From positions 125,095 to 189,094 of the forward strand of contig NZ_KB911823.1 of assembly GCF_000383675.1 (NCBI RefSeq): 64,000 nt of DNA, in the 5' to 3' direction. Numbering within the stretch: position 1 is the first letter of the stretch; every line of letters starts with the position of its first letter. Positions 17,708-26,308 of this stretch are shown piece after piece. Under the pieces are notes generated by a model. That model searched no databases and was not told the origin of the DNA. It worked only from the letters and a program-made list of their open reading frames with translations. This stretch comes from Terracoccus sp. 273MFTsu3.1 (lineage in GTDB: Bacteria; Actinomycetota; Actinomycetes; Actinomycetales; Dermatophilaceae). Made by a program: the position numbers and the translations under genes.

Positions 17708-17819
17708 GGTCAAGAGTTCCAGCGTCAAGCCCCGGCTCGCTGGACAGCAACCCTCCACCGCGGCGGGGTGCTCCGGGTGAGGACCAGGCCGTCGCCAGCA
17801 GGCGACGGCAAGCGCGGAC
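17708..17819 (+). ncRNA. SAM-IV riboswitch
   Basis: The RNA has the order of elements of actinobacterial SAM-IV aptamers: a closing helix GGTC (17708) with GACC (17782-17785); CAGCGTCAAGCCCCGGCT then GCAACCCTCC; GGGGTGCTCCGGGTGA; a variable 9-bp hairpin with loop AGCA (17788-17809); and the 3' pseudoknot strand GGCAAGCGCGG. I recognised it by near identity to known SAM-IV sequences. It should sense S-adenosylmethionine, so the genes below would be off when methionine/SAM is plentiful. A covariance search with the SAM-IV model would settle it. Confidence 0.9.
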
Positions 17820-17853
17820 TCGCAGTGGTCGGGTCCAGGACCGAGGAGCCGAC

Positions 17854-17937
17854 ATGGCGCGCACGACGAGCACCCATCTGGTGCTCCGCCGCCACGTCGA
17901 CCTGCTCCGCGTGTCCAGCGCGCTCTGTCGTCCCTGA
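17854..17937 (+). CDS. Cysteine-type leader peptide (27 residues)
   Basis: A short frame with a GAGGAG ribosome site encodes MARTTSTHLVLRRHVDLLR followed by VSSALCRP. Actinobacterial sulfur-gene leader peptides share the motif RHVDLxRVxSxLC, with a Cys near the end, and are thought to sense cysteine supply through ribosome stalling. Here it lies between the SAM-IV riboswitch and the ABC permease, about 150 nt before the latter. That puts two sulfur signals, SAM and probably cysteine, in series on one operon. Confidence 0.8.
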   Translation: MARTTSTHLVLRRHVDLLRVSSALCRP

Positions 17938-18088
17938 CGACGTCCTGCCCGCCGAGACCTCGGTCGGCCGGTCGGCGCCCGTGGCCCAGCGGTGATCCCG
18001 CAGCCCCGTCGCCAGCACGCACCCCCGCAGCCGCTCCCTGCCTCCCGTCCGGTGGCGGGTGCCCGAGCCATCCCTTCAGGAGCCTCAC

Positions 18089-19192
18089 GTGCCATCCCTC
18101 TCCACGGTCCGGCGCTCAGCGCCGCCGACCACCACGTCCTCGACCTCGTCGTCGGCGCCTCCGCCGGCCGAGCCCCCGCAGCCCCCGCAGCCCCCGCAGC
18201 CCCCTCGAGCGTCGACCTCCGCCGCCCCGGCTGCTGCGGAGCCGGCAGCAGACTCGGTCCCGCTGTCCGGAGGCGGGCCGGTCCTCACCGTCGTCCCGCG
18301 CCGCAACCCGTGGACCTGGGTCGGGGTCGCCGGCGTCGGGCTGCTCCTGGCGATGTTCGTCAACGGCCTCGTCACCAACCCCGGCTGGGACTGGGCGACC
18401 TTCGGTCGCTACTTCGCCACCGAGACCGTCATCCGGGCCCTCGGCACGACGATCCAGCTCACCGTCCTGGGAACCGTGGCCGGCTTCGCCCTCGGGCTCG
18501 TGCTCGCAGCCATGCGACTGTCGTCCAACGCGTTCCTGCGGACCGTCGCATGGGCCTACATCTGGGCGTTCCGGTCGATCCCGCTCATCGTCCAGCTGCT
18601 CTTCTGGTTCAACATCGCCTACCTCTACCAGACGATCAGCGTCGGGCTGCCGTTCGGGCCGTCCTTCGGAAGCGTCGAGACCAACGACCTCTTCGGAGCG
18701 CTCGGCGCCGCAGTGCTCGGCCTCGCCCTGCACCAGGCGGCCTACGCCGCCGAGATCATCCGCGGCGGCATCCTCTCCGTCGACGAGGGGCAGCGAGAGG
18801 CGGCCTCGGCGCTCGGCATCCCGCGGCGGCGCCAGTTCACGAGGATCGTCCTGCCGCAGGCGATGCGCTCGATCCTGCCCAACGCCGCCAACGAGGTGAT
18901 CAGCCTCTTCAAGGGCACCTCGATCGTCTCGGTGCTCGCGATCCCGGAGCTCTTCTACCAGGTGCAGGTGATCTACGGCCGCAACTCCCGGGTCGTGCCG
19001 CTGCTGCTCGTGGCGACGGTCTGGTACATCATCCTCACGACGCTCCTGTCGATCGGGCAGTACTACGTCGAGCGGCACTTCGCCCGAGGCAGTGCCCGGT
19101 CCCTGCCACCCACACCGCTCCAGCGGCTCCGGGCCCGGTGGGCCGGCATCGCGACCCAGGCAGCCCGTCGTCCCGAGGGGGTCTCCCGATGA
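18089..19192 (+). CDS. Amino-acid ABC transporter permease (HisM/GlnP type) with Pro-rich N-terminus
   Basis: A 367-residue permease. About 75 N-terminal residues are low-complexity Ser/Thr/Pro/Ala with a [11 protein letters not shown] run; the membrane domain starts at RRNPWTWVG. The EAA loop reads [29 protein letters not shown] when its two halves ([14 protein letters not shown] and [15 protein letters not shown]) are joined, as in polar amino-acid importers. GTG 18089 is preceded by CAGGAG. It is probably the homodimeric membrane channel, since only one permease gene is present. It overlaps the ATPase gene by ATGA. The riboswitch context suggests a cystine-, methionine- or organosulfur-type substrate. 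Confidence 0.85.
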   Translation: MPSLSTVRRSAPPTTTSSTSSSAPPPAEPPQPPQPPQPPRASTSAAPAAAEPAADSVPLSGGGPVLTVVPRRNPWTWVGVAGVGLLLAMFVNGLVTNPGWDWATFGRYFATETVIRALGTTIQLTVLGTVAGFALGLVLAAMRLSSNAFLRTVAWAYIWAFRSIPLIVQLLFWFNIAYLYQTISVGLPFGPSFGSVETNDLFGALGAAVLGLALHQAAYAAEIIRGGILSVDEGQREAASALGIPRRRQFTRIVLPQAMRSILPNAANEVISLFKGTSIVSVLAIPELFYQVQVIYGRNSRVVPLLLVATVWYIILTTLLSIGQYYVERHFARGSARSLPPTPLQRLRARWAGIATQAARRPEGVSR

Positions 19193-19959
19193 CCGCCCCC
19201 ACCGCAGCCGTCGACCTCCGCGGGGTCACGAAGTCGTTCGGCGCCCACCGGGTGCTCGACGACGTCGACCTCGAGCTGGCGGAGGGCACCGTCACCGTCA
19301 TCCTCGGCCCCTCCGGGTCGGGCAAGTCCACGCTGCTGCGCACCATCAACCACCTCGAGAAGACCGACCGGGGGCAGGTCCGGGTCAACGGTACCCTCAT
19401 CGGCTATCGACAGGCGGGTGACCGACTGCACGAGCTGCCCGAGCGCGACATCCTGCGCCAGCGCAGCCGCATCGGCTTCGTCTTCCAGCAGTTCAACCTC
19501 TTCCCGCACCTCACCGTCCTCGAGAACGTCGTCGAGGCGCCGGTGTCGGCGCAGCACCGCAGGCGCTCCGAGGTCGAGGTCGAGGCCAGGGCGCTCCTGG
19601 AGCGAGTCGGTCTGGCGGACAAGGCTGCCGCCTACCCGCGGCAGCTCTCCGGTGGTCAGCAGCAGCGAGTCGCCATCGCCCGAGCGCTCGCGCTGCAGCC
19701 CGACGTCATCCTCTTCGACGAGCCGACCTCGGCCCTCGACCCGGAGCTCGTCGGTGAGGTCCTCGCCGTGATCAAGGAGCTCGCCCGCGACGGGGCCACC
19801 CTCGTCGTCGTCACGCACGAGATCGGCTTCGCCCGCGAGGTCGCGGACACCGTCGTCTTCCTCGACGGCGGCCGCGTCGTCGAGCAGGGACCGCCCGAGC
19901 AGGTCATCGACCACTCTGCCCACGAACGCACACGAGCCTTCCTCGACCGCGTTCTCTGA
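19189..19959 (+). CDS. Amino-acid ABC transporter ATP-binding protein (GlnQ type)
   Basis: A 256-residue ATPase with Walker [10 protein letters not shown] (about 42-50), Q-loop [14 protein letters not shown], signature LSGGQQQR, Walker B VILFDEP and switch His in VVVTHEIGF. The Q-loop wording is typical of polar amino-acid importers. The start overlaps the permease stop. About 75 bp separate it from the first binding-protein gene, with a small GGCCCG/CGGGCC hairpin (19982-19996) that could allow different expression of the binding proteins. Confidence 0.9.
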   Translation: MTAPTAAVDLRGVTKSFGAHRVLDDVDLELAEGTVTVILGPSGSGKSTLLRTINHLEKTDRGQVRVNGTLIGYRQAGDRLHELPERDILRQRSRIGFVFQQFNLFPHLTVLENVVEAPVSAQHRRRSEVEVEARALLERVGLADKAAAYPRQLSGGQQQRVAIARALALQPDVILFDEPTSALDPELVGEVLAVIKELARDGATLVVVTHEIGFAREVADTVVFLDGGRVVEQGPPEQVIDHSAHERTRAFLDRVL

Positions 19960-20035
19960 CACCACCACCCCGCACCCCTCAGGCCCGTACCGGGCCACCC
20001 ACGACTCGCACCCCCGGGTGCCGAGAGGAGTCCTC

Positions 20036-21040
20036 ATGCCCGCACGTCCCCACCCCGTCCACCGCCCGACGACGTATGCCGTCACCGTCCTCGCCGTCGC
20101 CGCCTCCGTCGCGCTCGCCGCCTGCTCCGGGGCAGCCGAGGCCAGCTCGGGCGGGGCGGCCGGCTCGACCGCTCAGGCAGTCCCGGCCGTCAACACCTCG
20201 CCGGACCAGAAGCGCATCACGGCCACGAAGGACGAGAGGGCCGCGGCCCTGCTGCCCGCGGCCGTCCGAGCGCGGGGCACGATCACGGCCGCCAACGCCG
20301 GAGCGGGGGGCGGCACGCCGCCGCTCGTCTTCACCGCCGACGACGACAAGACCGTCATCGGTGTCGAGGTCGACCTCGCGCACCTCTTCGCCGACAAGCT
20401 CGGCCTCCGGGTCGAGACGCCGGCGACGAGCTGGGAGAACGTCTTCCTCGGCATCGACTCGGGGCGCTACGACGTCGCCCTGACCAACGTCACGGTCACG
20501 GAGGAGCGCAAGGAGAAGTACGACTTCGCGACGTACCGCAAGGACGACCTCGCCTTCGAGGCTCCCAAGGGCGGCACGTGGAGGGTCACGAGCGGCAAGG
20601 ACATCGCCGGCAAGACCATCGCCGTCGGGTCCGGCACCAACCAGGAGAAGATCCTGCTCGACTGGAACGAGGCCAACGTCAAGGCCGGCCTCCCGCCCGC
20701 CGAGGTGAAGTACTTCCAGTCGCAGACGGACTACTACCTGGCCCTGGCGTCGCACCGGATCGACGCGTACTTCGGCCCGAACCCGAGCGTCGCCTACCAC
20801 GTCGCCACGGCCGGCCAGACCGAGGCCATCGGCCACTTCTCGGGTGCCGGTGACTCCCTCCAGGGACTCATCGCCGTGCTGACGAGGAAGGGCTCGGGTC
20901 TCGCCGCGCCCTATGCCGCCGCCATCAACTCGGCGATCGCCGACGGCAGCTACGCGAAGGTCCTCCAGCGCTGGAACCTCAGCAGCGAGGGCCTCGAGAA
21001 GTCCGAGATCAACCCGCCCGGCCTGCCCAAGACCGACTGA
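20036..21040 (+). CDS. Substrate-binding lipoprotein, family 3 (copy 1)
   Basis: A 334-residue periplasmic-type binding protein with a signal peptide ending in the lipobox LAAC (Cys about 28), so it is a lipid-anchored surface protein. The SBP_bac_3 fold is shown by PLVFTADDDKTVIGVEVDLAHLFADKLG, FLGIDSGRYDVALTNVTVTEERKEKYDFATY and LALASHRIDAYFGPNP. GAGAGGAG precedes ATG 20036. The binding proteins 20036 and 21071 are clearly related; two paralogues on one transporter suggest two ligands or affinities. Confidence 0.88.
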   Translation: MPARPHPVHRPTTYAVTVLAVAASVALAACSGAAEASSGGAAGSTAQAVPAVNTSPDQKRITATKDERAAALLPAAVRARGTITAANAGAGGGTPPLVFTADDDKTVIGVEVDLAHLFADKLGLRVETPATSWENVFLGIDSGRYDVALTNVTVTEERKEKYDFATYRKDDLAFEAPKGGTWRVTSGKDIAGKTIAVGSGTNQEKILLDWNEANVKAGLPPAEVKYFQSQTDYYLALASHRIDAYFGPNPSVAYHVATAGQTEAIGHFSGAGDSLQGLIAVLTRKGSGLAAPYAAAINSAIADGSYAKVLQRWNLSSEGLEKSEINPPGLPKTD

Positions 21041-21070
21041 GCCCCTTCACCATCCAGGAGACGAACCACC

Positions 21071-22102
21071 ATGCAGCACACTAAGACCCACGCGCATGCC
21101 CGACGCCGCGCACTCGTCGTCGCGGCCGCCGTCCTGTCGACCGTCGGCGTGCTCGGAGCGTGCGCCGACCCGGTCGGCACCGGGACGACGCAGGTGGACC
21201 CCGAGGCCCTCGGCGACTCGAAGGTCCTCCCGGTCTCGTTCGACACCTCGGCCGACGCGAAGCGCCCGGTGGGCACCCTGCACCCGGAGATCGCGGCGAC
21301 GCTGCCGGCCGACGTCAGGGCCAGGGGCACCCTGGTCATCGGCAGCGGCGGCGCGGGCGGCGGCATACCCCCTCTGGCGTTCACGGCAGACGACAACAAG
21401 ACCCCGATCGGGGTGGAGGTCGACGTGGCCCACCTCGTCGCGGACGTCCTCGGTCTCGAGCCCGACGTGCAGACGACGAGCTGGGAGAACCTCTTCATCG
21501 GCATCGACTCGGGCAAGTACCAGGTCGCGATCTCCAACGTCGGCGTCTCGGAGGAACGCAAGGAGAAGTACGACTTCGCGACGTACCGGCTCGGGTTGCA
21601 CGCGTTCGAGGCGAAGAAGGGCTCGACGCTGCACGTGCGGGGGCCGGCCGACATCTCGGGCAAGAAGGTGGCCGTCGGGTCGGGCACCCTGCAGGAGGCG
21701 ATCCTGCTGCGCTGGAACGAGGAGAACGAGAAGGCCGGACGGGCACCTGCCGAGCTCGTCTACTACCAGGGCACGACGGAGTACTACCTCGCCCTCGACT
21801 CCGGCCGCATCGACCTCTACCTCGGCCCGAACCCCACGGCGACGTGCCACGTCGTCACGGCCGGGAAGACGCAGATCGTCGGCACCGTGTCGTCGAGCTT
21901 CCCGATCCCCGGGAAGGTCGGGGTCCTGACGAAGCGGGGCAACGGCCTGGCCAAGCCCATCTCCGACGCCATCAACGCCGCCATCGCCGACGGCAGCTAC
22001 GGGAAGGTCCTCGCCCGCTGGGGTCTCACGGCCGAGGCGGTGCCGGCCTCCGAGGTCAACCCGGCAGGGCTGCCCAAGCCGACCGAGACCTCCGGCAGGT
22101 GA
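21071..22102 (+). CDS. Substrate-binding lipoprotein, family 3 (copy 2)
   Basis: A 343-residue paralogue of the preceding gene with lipobox LGAC and the same landmarks: PLAFTADDNKTPIGVEVDV, GIDSGKYQVAISNVGVSEER and YYLALDSGRIDLYLGPNP. AGGAG lies about 10 bases before ATG 21071. Differences cluster in the ligand lobe (for example LGLHAFEAKKGSTLH against KDDLAFEAPKGGTWR), so different ligand preference is likely. It is followed after 9 bp by the FMN reductase-acetyltransferase gene. Confidence 0.88.
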   Translation: MQHTKTHAHARRRALVVAAAVLSTVGVLGACADPVGTGTTQVDPEALGDSKVLPVSFDTSADAKRPVGTLHPEIAATLPADVRARGTLVIGSGGAGGGIPPLAFTADDNKTPIGVEVDVAHLVADVLGLEPDVQTTSWENLFIGIDSGKYQVAISNVGVSEERKEKYDFATYRLGLHAFEAKKGSTLHVRGPADISGKKVAVGSGTLQEAILLRWNEENEKAGRAPAELVYYQGTTEYYLALDSGRIDLYLGPNPTATCHVVTAGKTQIVGTVSSSFPIPGKVGVLTKRGNGLAKPISDAINAAIADGSYGKVLARWGLTAEAVPASEVNPAGLPKPTETSGR

Positions 22103-22111
22103 GGCACTGAC

Positions 22112-23245
22112 ATGGCCACCATCGTCACCCTCGCATCGAGCCCGTCCGCGGCCTCGCGGACGGATGCCGTCCTCGGCCACATCGAACGCCGTCTCACCGT
22201 GCGCGGTCACGACGTCCAGCGTGTCGTCATCCGTGACCTGCCCGCCGGAGCGCTGCTGGCCGCCGACGTGACCGACCCGCAGATCGCTGCGGTCGTCGCG
22301 CAGATCGACGCGGCGGACGCCGTCGTGGTCACGACCCCCGTCTACAAGGCGGCCTACACCGGACTGCTCAAGACGCTGCTCGACCTGCTCCCGCAGTACG
22401 CGTTGCGCGGCAAGTCGGTGCTGCCCGTCGCCACCGGCGGCAGCGCGGCGCACGTCCTCGCCGTCGACTACGCGCTGCGGCCGGTCCTCGTGTCGTTGGG
22501 CGCCGAGCACGTCACCCAGGGCTGGTTCGTCCTCGCCTCCGACGTGCAGGTCTTCCCGTCCGACGGGGGTGTGCTGCTCTCGGAGGCCGCGTCCCGAGCT
22601 CTTCACCAGGTGACGGAGTCGTTCCTGACGCACGTCGCGCGGCACCGACGCGAGGAGTCGCCCGCCCTCGATGACGACGTCGTGCTGCGGGTGTCCCCGC
22701 ACGACGACGTCGCGGCCCCGTTGCTCGAGGACCTCGTCGTCGAGTACGGCACGCGCTACGGCCTGTCGACGCCGCACACCCGGCTGACGGAGGTCCCGGT
22801 CAGCGACTTCGAGGGGCCCCACGGGGCGTTCGTCGTCATCCTCCGAGGCGGGCGGACGATCGCCGGCGGTGCGATCCGGCGCTACGACGACCACACGGCC
22901 GAGGTGAAGCGGGTCTGGACCCATGCCCAGTTCCGGCGACAGGGGCTCGCTCGCCGCGTCCTGCTCGAGCTCGAGAAGGCCGCGGCGGGCCTGGGCTACC
23001 GGAGGATCCACCTCACCACGGGTCCGCGCCAGCCGGAGGCCCTTGCCCTCTACCTCGCGGCCGGCTACCTGCCGGCCTTCGACCTGCACGCCGAGCCTGA
23101 GTCGATCGGCCCACACGCCTTCGACAAGGAGCTGCCCGCCGGGACCGTGCGATCCGCCTCGGCCGCAGACGGATCCGGTCGCTCGATCGTCAGCGGCCCG
23201 GCGACCGCGGCTCTGCGCTCCTACCCGGACTGGGGCGCGGCGTGA
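22112..23245 (+). CDS. NAD(P)H:FMN reductase - GNAT acetyltransferase fusion
   Basis: A 377-residue two-domain protein. Residues 1-180 are a flavodoxin-fold FMN reductase of the SsuE/MsuE type: ASSPSAASRTD, VVVTTPVYKAAYTGLLKTLLD and LPVATGGSAAH. Residues 190-345 are a GNAT domain: GGAIRRYDDHTAEVKRVWT, acetyl-CoA loop RRQGLARR, and PEALALYLAAGY. The reductase would feed FMNH2 to the two monooxygenases downstream, and the GNAT would N-acetylate a substrate, as SnaA does for S-substituted cysteines in Bacillus. Having both in one chain is unusual. The stop overlaps the next start (GTGA). Confidence 0.85.
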   Translation: MATIVTLASSPSAASRTDAVLGHIERRLTVRGHDVQRVVIRDLPAGALLAADVTDPQIAAVVAQIDAADAVVVTTPVYKAAYTGLLKTLLDLLPQYALRGKSVLPVATGGSAAHVLAVDYALRPVLVSLGAEHVTQGWFVLASDVQVFPSDGGVLLSEAASRALHQVTESFLTHVARHRREESPALDDDVVLRVSPHDDVAAPLLEDLVVEYGTRYGLSTPHTRLTEVPVSDFEGPHGAFVVILRGGRTIAGGAIRRYDDHTAEVKRVWTHAQFRRQGLARRVLLELEKAAAGLGYRRIHLTTGPRQPEALALYLAAGYLPAFDLHAEPESIGPHAFDKELPAGTVRSASAADGSGRSIVSGPATAALRSYPDWGAA

Positions 23246-25182
23246 CTCACCGACGGATCATCGTCGTCGGCGCCGGGCCACGCGCACTCGGCCTCGTCGA
23301 GCGCATCGGTGCCAATGCCGGCGTGGTGGGCAGCCCGAGGGAGCGGGTGGAGGTGCACGTCGTCGACCCGCACCCACCGGGCGGCGGCCGCATCTGGCGG
23401 ACGGCTCAGTCGCCCCTGCTCTGGATGAACTCCGAGGCGCAGGACGTCACGGTCTTCACCGACGCGTCCGTCACCTGCGAGGGTCCGGTCGTGCCCGGGC
23501 CGTCGCTCGCCGAGTGGGCGGCCGGCCCCGACGCGAGCGCAGCCGCGGCGGCCCTGTCGGCGCGTGACTTCGCGCCGCGTGTCGTCCAGGCCGACTACCT
23601 CGAGTGGGCCTGGCGACGAGTCGTCTCGACCCTGCCGGGGCACGTCACCGTCCACGTCCATGCGGACCGGGCCGTCGAGCTGCACGGGTCCGACGCCGAG
23701 GGTGGTCAGCAGCAGGTCACCCTCGCCCGTGGTCCGCTGCTCGAGGGCGACCTCGTCGTGCTCGCCCAGGGCTACCTCGACCAGGCGCCCGCGCCGGACG
23801 AGCAGCGGCTGCTCGACGCCGCCGTATCCCAGGGGCTCACCTACGTCCCGCCGGGTCACACAGCAGACCTCGACCTCGAGGGCCTGCGTCCGGGCGAGCC
23901 CGTCGTCGTGCGCGGCATGGGTCTGGCCTTCATCGACCTCGTCGTCCTCCTCGGCGAGGGCCGCGGCGGGACCTTCACCGGCGAGGGCGCACAACTGACG
24001 TACCACCCGAGCGGACGCGAGCCGGTCCTGCACGTCGGGTCCCGTCGAGGCGTGCCGTACCACGCCAAGCTCGGCTACGAGGTGCGAGCCGCCGCCTACG
24101 GACCAGCGCCCTTGCGACACCTGACCCGTGAGCGCCTCACCGCCCTCGGTGGGGGCGCTGCGGCCCTCGACTACCGCACCCAGGTCTGGCCACTCGTCGT
24201 GCTCGAGCTCGCGGCGGCGCACTACCGCCGGCTCTTCGAAGCCCATCCCGAGCGGACCCGCGGAACCTTCGAGGCGCTGGAGCGCGCCCTGGTCACGGCC
24301 GACGCGACCAGCGGTGAGCTCACAGCCGTCGCCCTGACGCACCTCGCAGACCCCGAGGACGTCTTCGACATCGGGCGGATCGACCGCCCGCTCCGTGCGG
24401 TCACCACCGACGCCACGCCGCCCGCCGACGTCGAGCGGGTCGTCGCCGAGCACATCCGCCTCGACGTCGCCCGGCGCGCCGACCCGTCGCGGTCGAGCGA
24501 CCGCGCCGTCTTCGACACGCTCCTCGGGGTGTATGCCGCCCTGGCGGAGCTCGTGGTGTCGGGCCGCCTCCGCGACGACGACCGGGTCCGCCACGTCGAG
24601 GGCCACTTCCACGGGCTCTTCTCGTTCCTCGCGAGCGGGCCGCCGCCTCGCCGGCTCGCCGAGCTGCTCGCGCTGCACCGGGCCGGCGTCGTCCGCTTCC
24701 TCGGCCCCGACCTCGAGCTCGGGATCGAGGACGGTGCCTTCGTCGGGAGGTCCGGAGACCGGGTGGTTCGGGCGCGGGCCGCCGTGGACGCGCGGCTGCC
24801 CCGCCCCGACAGCGCCCTCGTCACCGACCCCCTCGTCGCCCGGCTGCTGGCCGGGGGCGAGCTGCGCTCGCGACCCGTCGTGGCCGCCGACGGCACAGCC
24901 CTCGGTGCGGGGCAGCTCGTCGCCGATGCCAGGGCGCGCGCCGTCCGTGCCGACGGCACCGTGCACCCACGCCGGTACCTCCTCGGGCCCGCCGTGTCGG
25001 GCTCTGCCGGCGCCGGAGGCTTCTCCCGACCCCGCTTCAACGGGCCCGGCTTCCGCCAGAACGACGCCGTCGCCCGCGACCTGCTCACCGCCGCCGTGAG
25101 CGACCGAGCCGCCGCCCGCCTCCGACTCGCCCCGCACCCCGTTCCCACCACGAGAGACAAGGACCACCGCCATGCCAGTTGA
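23242..25182 (+). CDS. FAD/NAD(P)-binding protein (NAD_binding_9 type)
   Basis: A 646-residue flavoprotein that starts with a Rossmann motif IIVVGAGPRALGLVERIG and continues VDPHPPGGGRIWRTAQSPLLWMNS, typical of the PF13454 group. A second nucleotide motif, VVVRGMGLAFIDLVVLLGEGR, lies near residue 223. The C-terminus (FSRPRFNGPGFRQNDAVARDLL) is conserved in the group. No biochemical role is established that I know of. In this operon a redox step on an organosulfur substrate, or electron supply to the monooxygenases, is plausible. It overlaps its upstream neighbour by 4 bp and the next gene by 11 bp. Confidence 0.75.
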   Translation: MTHRRIIVVGAGPRALGLVERIGANAGVVGSPRERVEVHVVDPHPPGGGRIWRTAQSPLLWMNSEAQDVTVFTDASVTCEGPVVPGPSLAEWAAGPDASAAAAALSARDFAPRVVQADYLEWAWRRVVSTLPGHVTVHVHADRAVELHGSDAEGGQQQVTLARGPLLEGDLVVLAQGYLDQAPAPDEQRLLDAAVSQGLTYVPPGHTADLDLEGLRPGEPVVVRGMGLAFIDLVVLLGEGRGGTFTGEGAQLTYHPSGREPVLHVGSRRGVPYHAKLGYEVRAAAYGPAPLRHLTRERLTALGGGAAALDYRTQVWPLVVLELAAAHYRRLFEAHPERTRGTFEALERALVTADATSGELTAVALTHLADPEDVFDIGRIDRPLRAVTTDATPPADVERVVAEHIRLDVARRADPSRSSDRAVFDTLLGVYAALAELVVSGRLRDDDRVRHVEGHFHGLFSFLASGPPPRRLAELLALHRAGVVRFLGPDLELGIEDGAFVGRSGDRVVRARAAVDARLPRPDSALVTDPLVARLLAGGELRSRPVVAADGTALGAGQLVADARARAVRADGTVHPRRYLLGPAVSGSAGAGGFSRPRFNGPGFRQNDAVARDLLTAAVSDRAAARLRLAPHPVPTTRDKDHRHAS

Positions 25183-26308
25183 GTTCCTCGGCATCGCCGC
25201 CAACCACGACGGCACGGAGACGAGGGCCCGCAGCGCGGGCGCCCTCGACCTGCCGTATGCCGTCAAGCTCGCCCGCGCCCACGAGGACAACGGGTGGGAC
25301 CGCGTCCTCTTCGCCTACCACTCCGGCTCGCCCGACCCCGCCCAGGTCGCCGCGCACGTGGCGGCCCACACCGAGCGGCTCAACCTCGTCGTGGCTCACC
25401 GGCCCAACACCGCCTACCCGACGCTGACGGCCAAGACCTTCGCCACGCTCGACCACATCAGCAACGGTCGCTTCGAGGTCCACGTCATCACCGGCGGCAG
25501 CACGGCGGACCAGGCCGCCGAGGGTGACCACCTCGACAAGGACGCCCGCTACGCCCGCACCCGCGAGTTCATCCAGATCCTCAAGCTGGCCTGGACGAGC
25601 GACGAGCCGTTCGACTTCGACGGCGAGCACTACCGGTTCGAGAACTTCCTCGCCGACATCAAGCCGCTCCAGACCCCGCGCCCACGGATCTCCTTCGGCG
25701 GGTCGAGCCCGGCGGCATACGCCGTGGGTGCACAGGAGGCGGACGTCTTCGCCCTCTGGGGCGAGCCACTCGCCGGGACCGCGGAGCAGATCGAGACGAT
25801 CCGCGCCGCGGCCGCTGCCGCCGGGCGCCCGCTCCCGACGGTCCAGGTCGCGTTCCGTCCGATCCTCGGCGCCACGGACGAGCTGGCCTGGGAGAAGGCC
25901 GAGCGAACGCTCGGCGAGATCCACGCGCACCAGGCCGCAGACGCCTCCAGTGCGCGGGGACGACTGCGCCGCAACGGGTCCCAGCCGGAGAACACAGGGT
26001 CCCAGCGGCTGCTCGCGGCCGCGGAGGCGGGGGAGCGCCACGACCGCGCCCTCTGGACCGCGACGTCCGCCGCGACCGGTGGCGGCGGCAACTCCACGGC
26101 CCTCGTCGGCACGCCCGAGACCGTCGCCGCGGCGCTGCTCGACTACTACGACCTCGGGGTGCGCATCTTCTCCGCCCGCGGCTACCACCTCTACGACGAC
26201 GCCGTGGACGTCGGGCGGCACGTCATCCCGCTCGTGCGCGAGGAGGTCGCGCGTCGGGAGGCGGCGAGCGCCGTGACGACGACGGCCGACCGTGAGGCCG
26301 TCGCATGA
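25172..26308 (+). CDS. Luciferase-like (LLM) flavin monooxygenase, SsuD/NtaA-like
   Basis: A 378-residue TIM-barrel monooxygenase of the alkanesulfonate-monooxygenase branch: LVVAHRPNTAYPTLTAKTFATLDHIS then GRFEVHVITGGS, DKDARYARTREFIQILKLAW and ISFGGSSPAAY. Such enzymes use FMNH2 and oxygen to cleave C-S bonds in sulfonates or thioethers. The reductase domain encoded two genes upstream is the obvious FMNH2 source. The start lies inside the preceding gene, with a GAGAGACAAGGA ribosome site. Its position beside a GNAT and importer recalls CmoJ-type S-alkylcysteine catabolism. Confidence 0.85.
   Translation: MPVEFLGIAANHDGTETRARSAGALDLPYAVKLARAHEDNGWDRVLFAYHSGSPDPAQVAAHVAAHTERLNLVVAHRPNTAYPTLTAKTFATLDHISNGRFEVHVITGGSTADQAAEGDHLDKDARYARTREFIQILKLAWTSDEPFDFDGEHYRFENFLADIKPLQTPRPRISFGGSSPAAYAVGAQEADVFALWGEPLAGTAEQIETIRAAAAAAGRPLPTVQVAFRPILGATDELAWEKAERTLGEIHAHQAADASSARGRLRRNGSQPENTGSQRLLAAAEAGERHDRALWTATSAATGGGGNSTALVGTPETVAAALLDYYDLGVRIFSARGYHLYDDAVDVGRHVIPLVREEVARREAASAVTTTADREAVA

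Noticed and set aside
17504-18095. Minus-strand frames over the SAM-IV riboswitch region
   Set aside because: They are low-complexity Arg/Ala/Gly translations that overlap a structured RNA and a leader peptide; no start signals.
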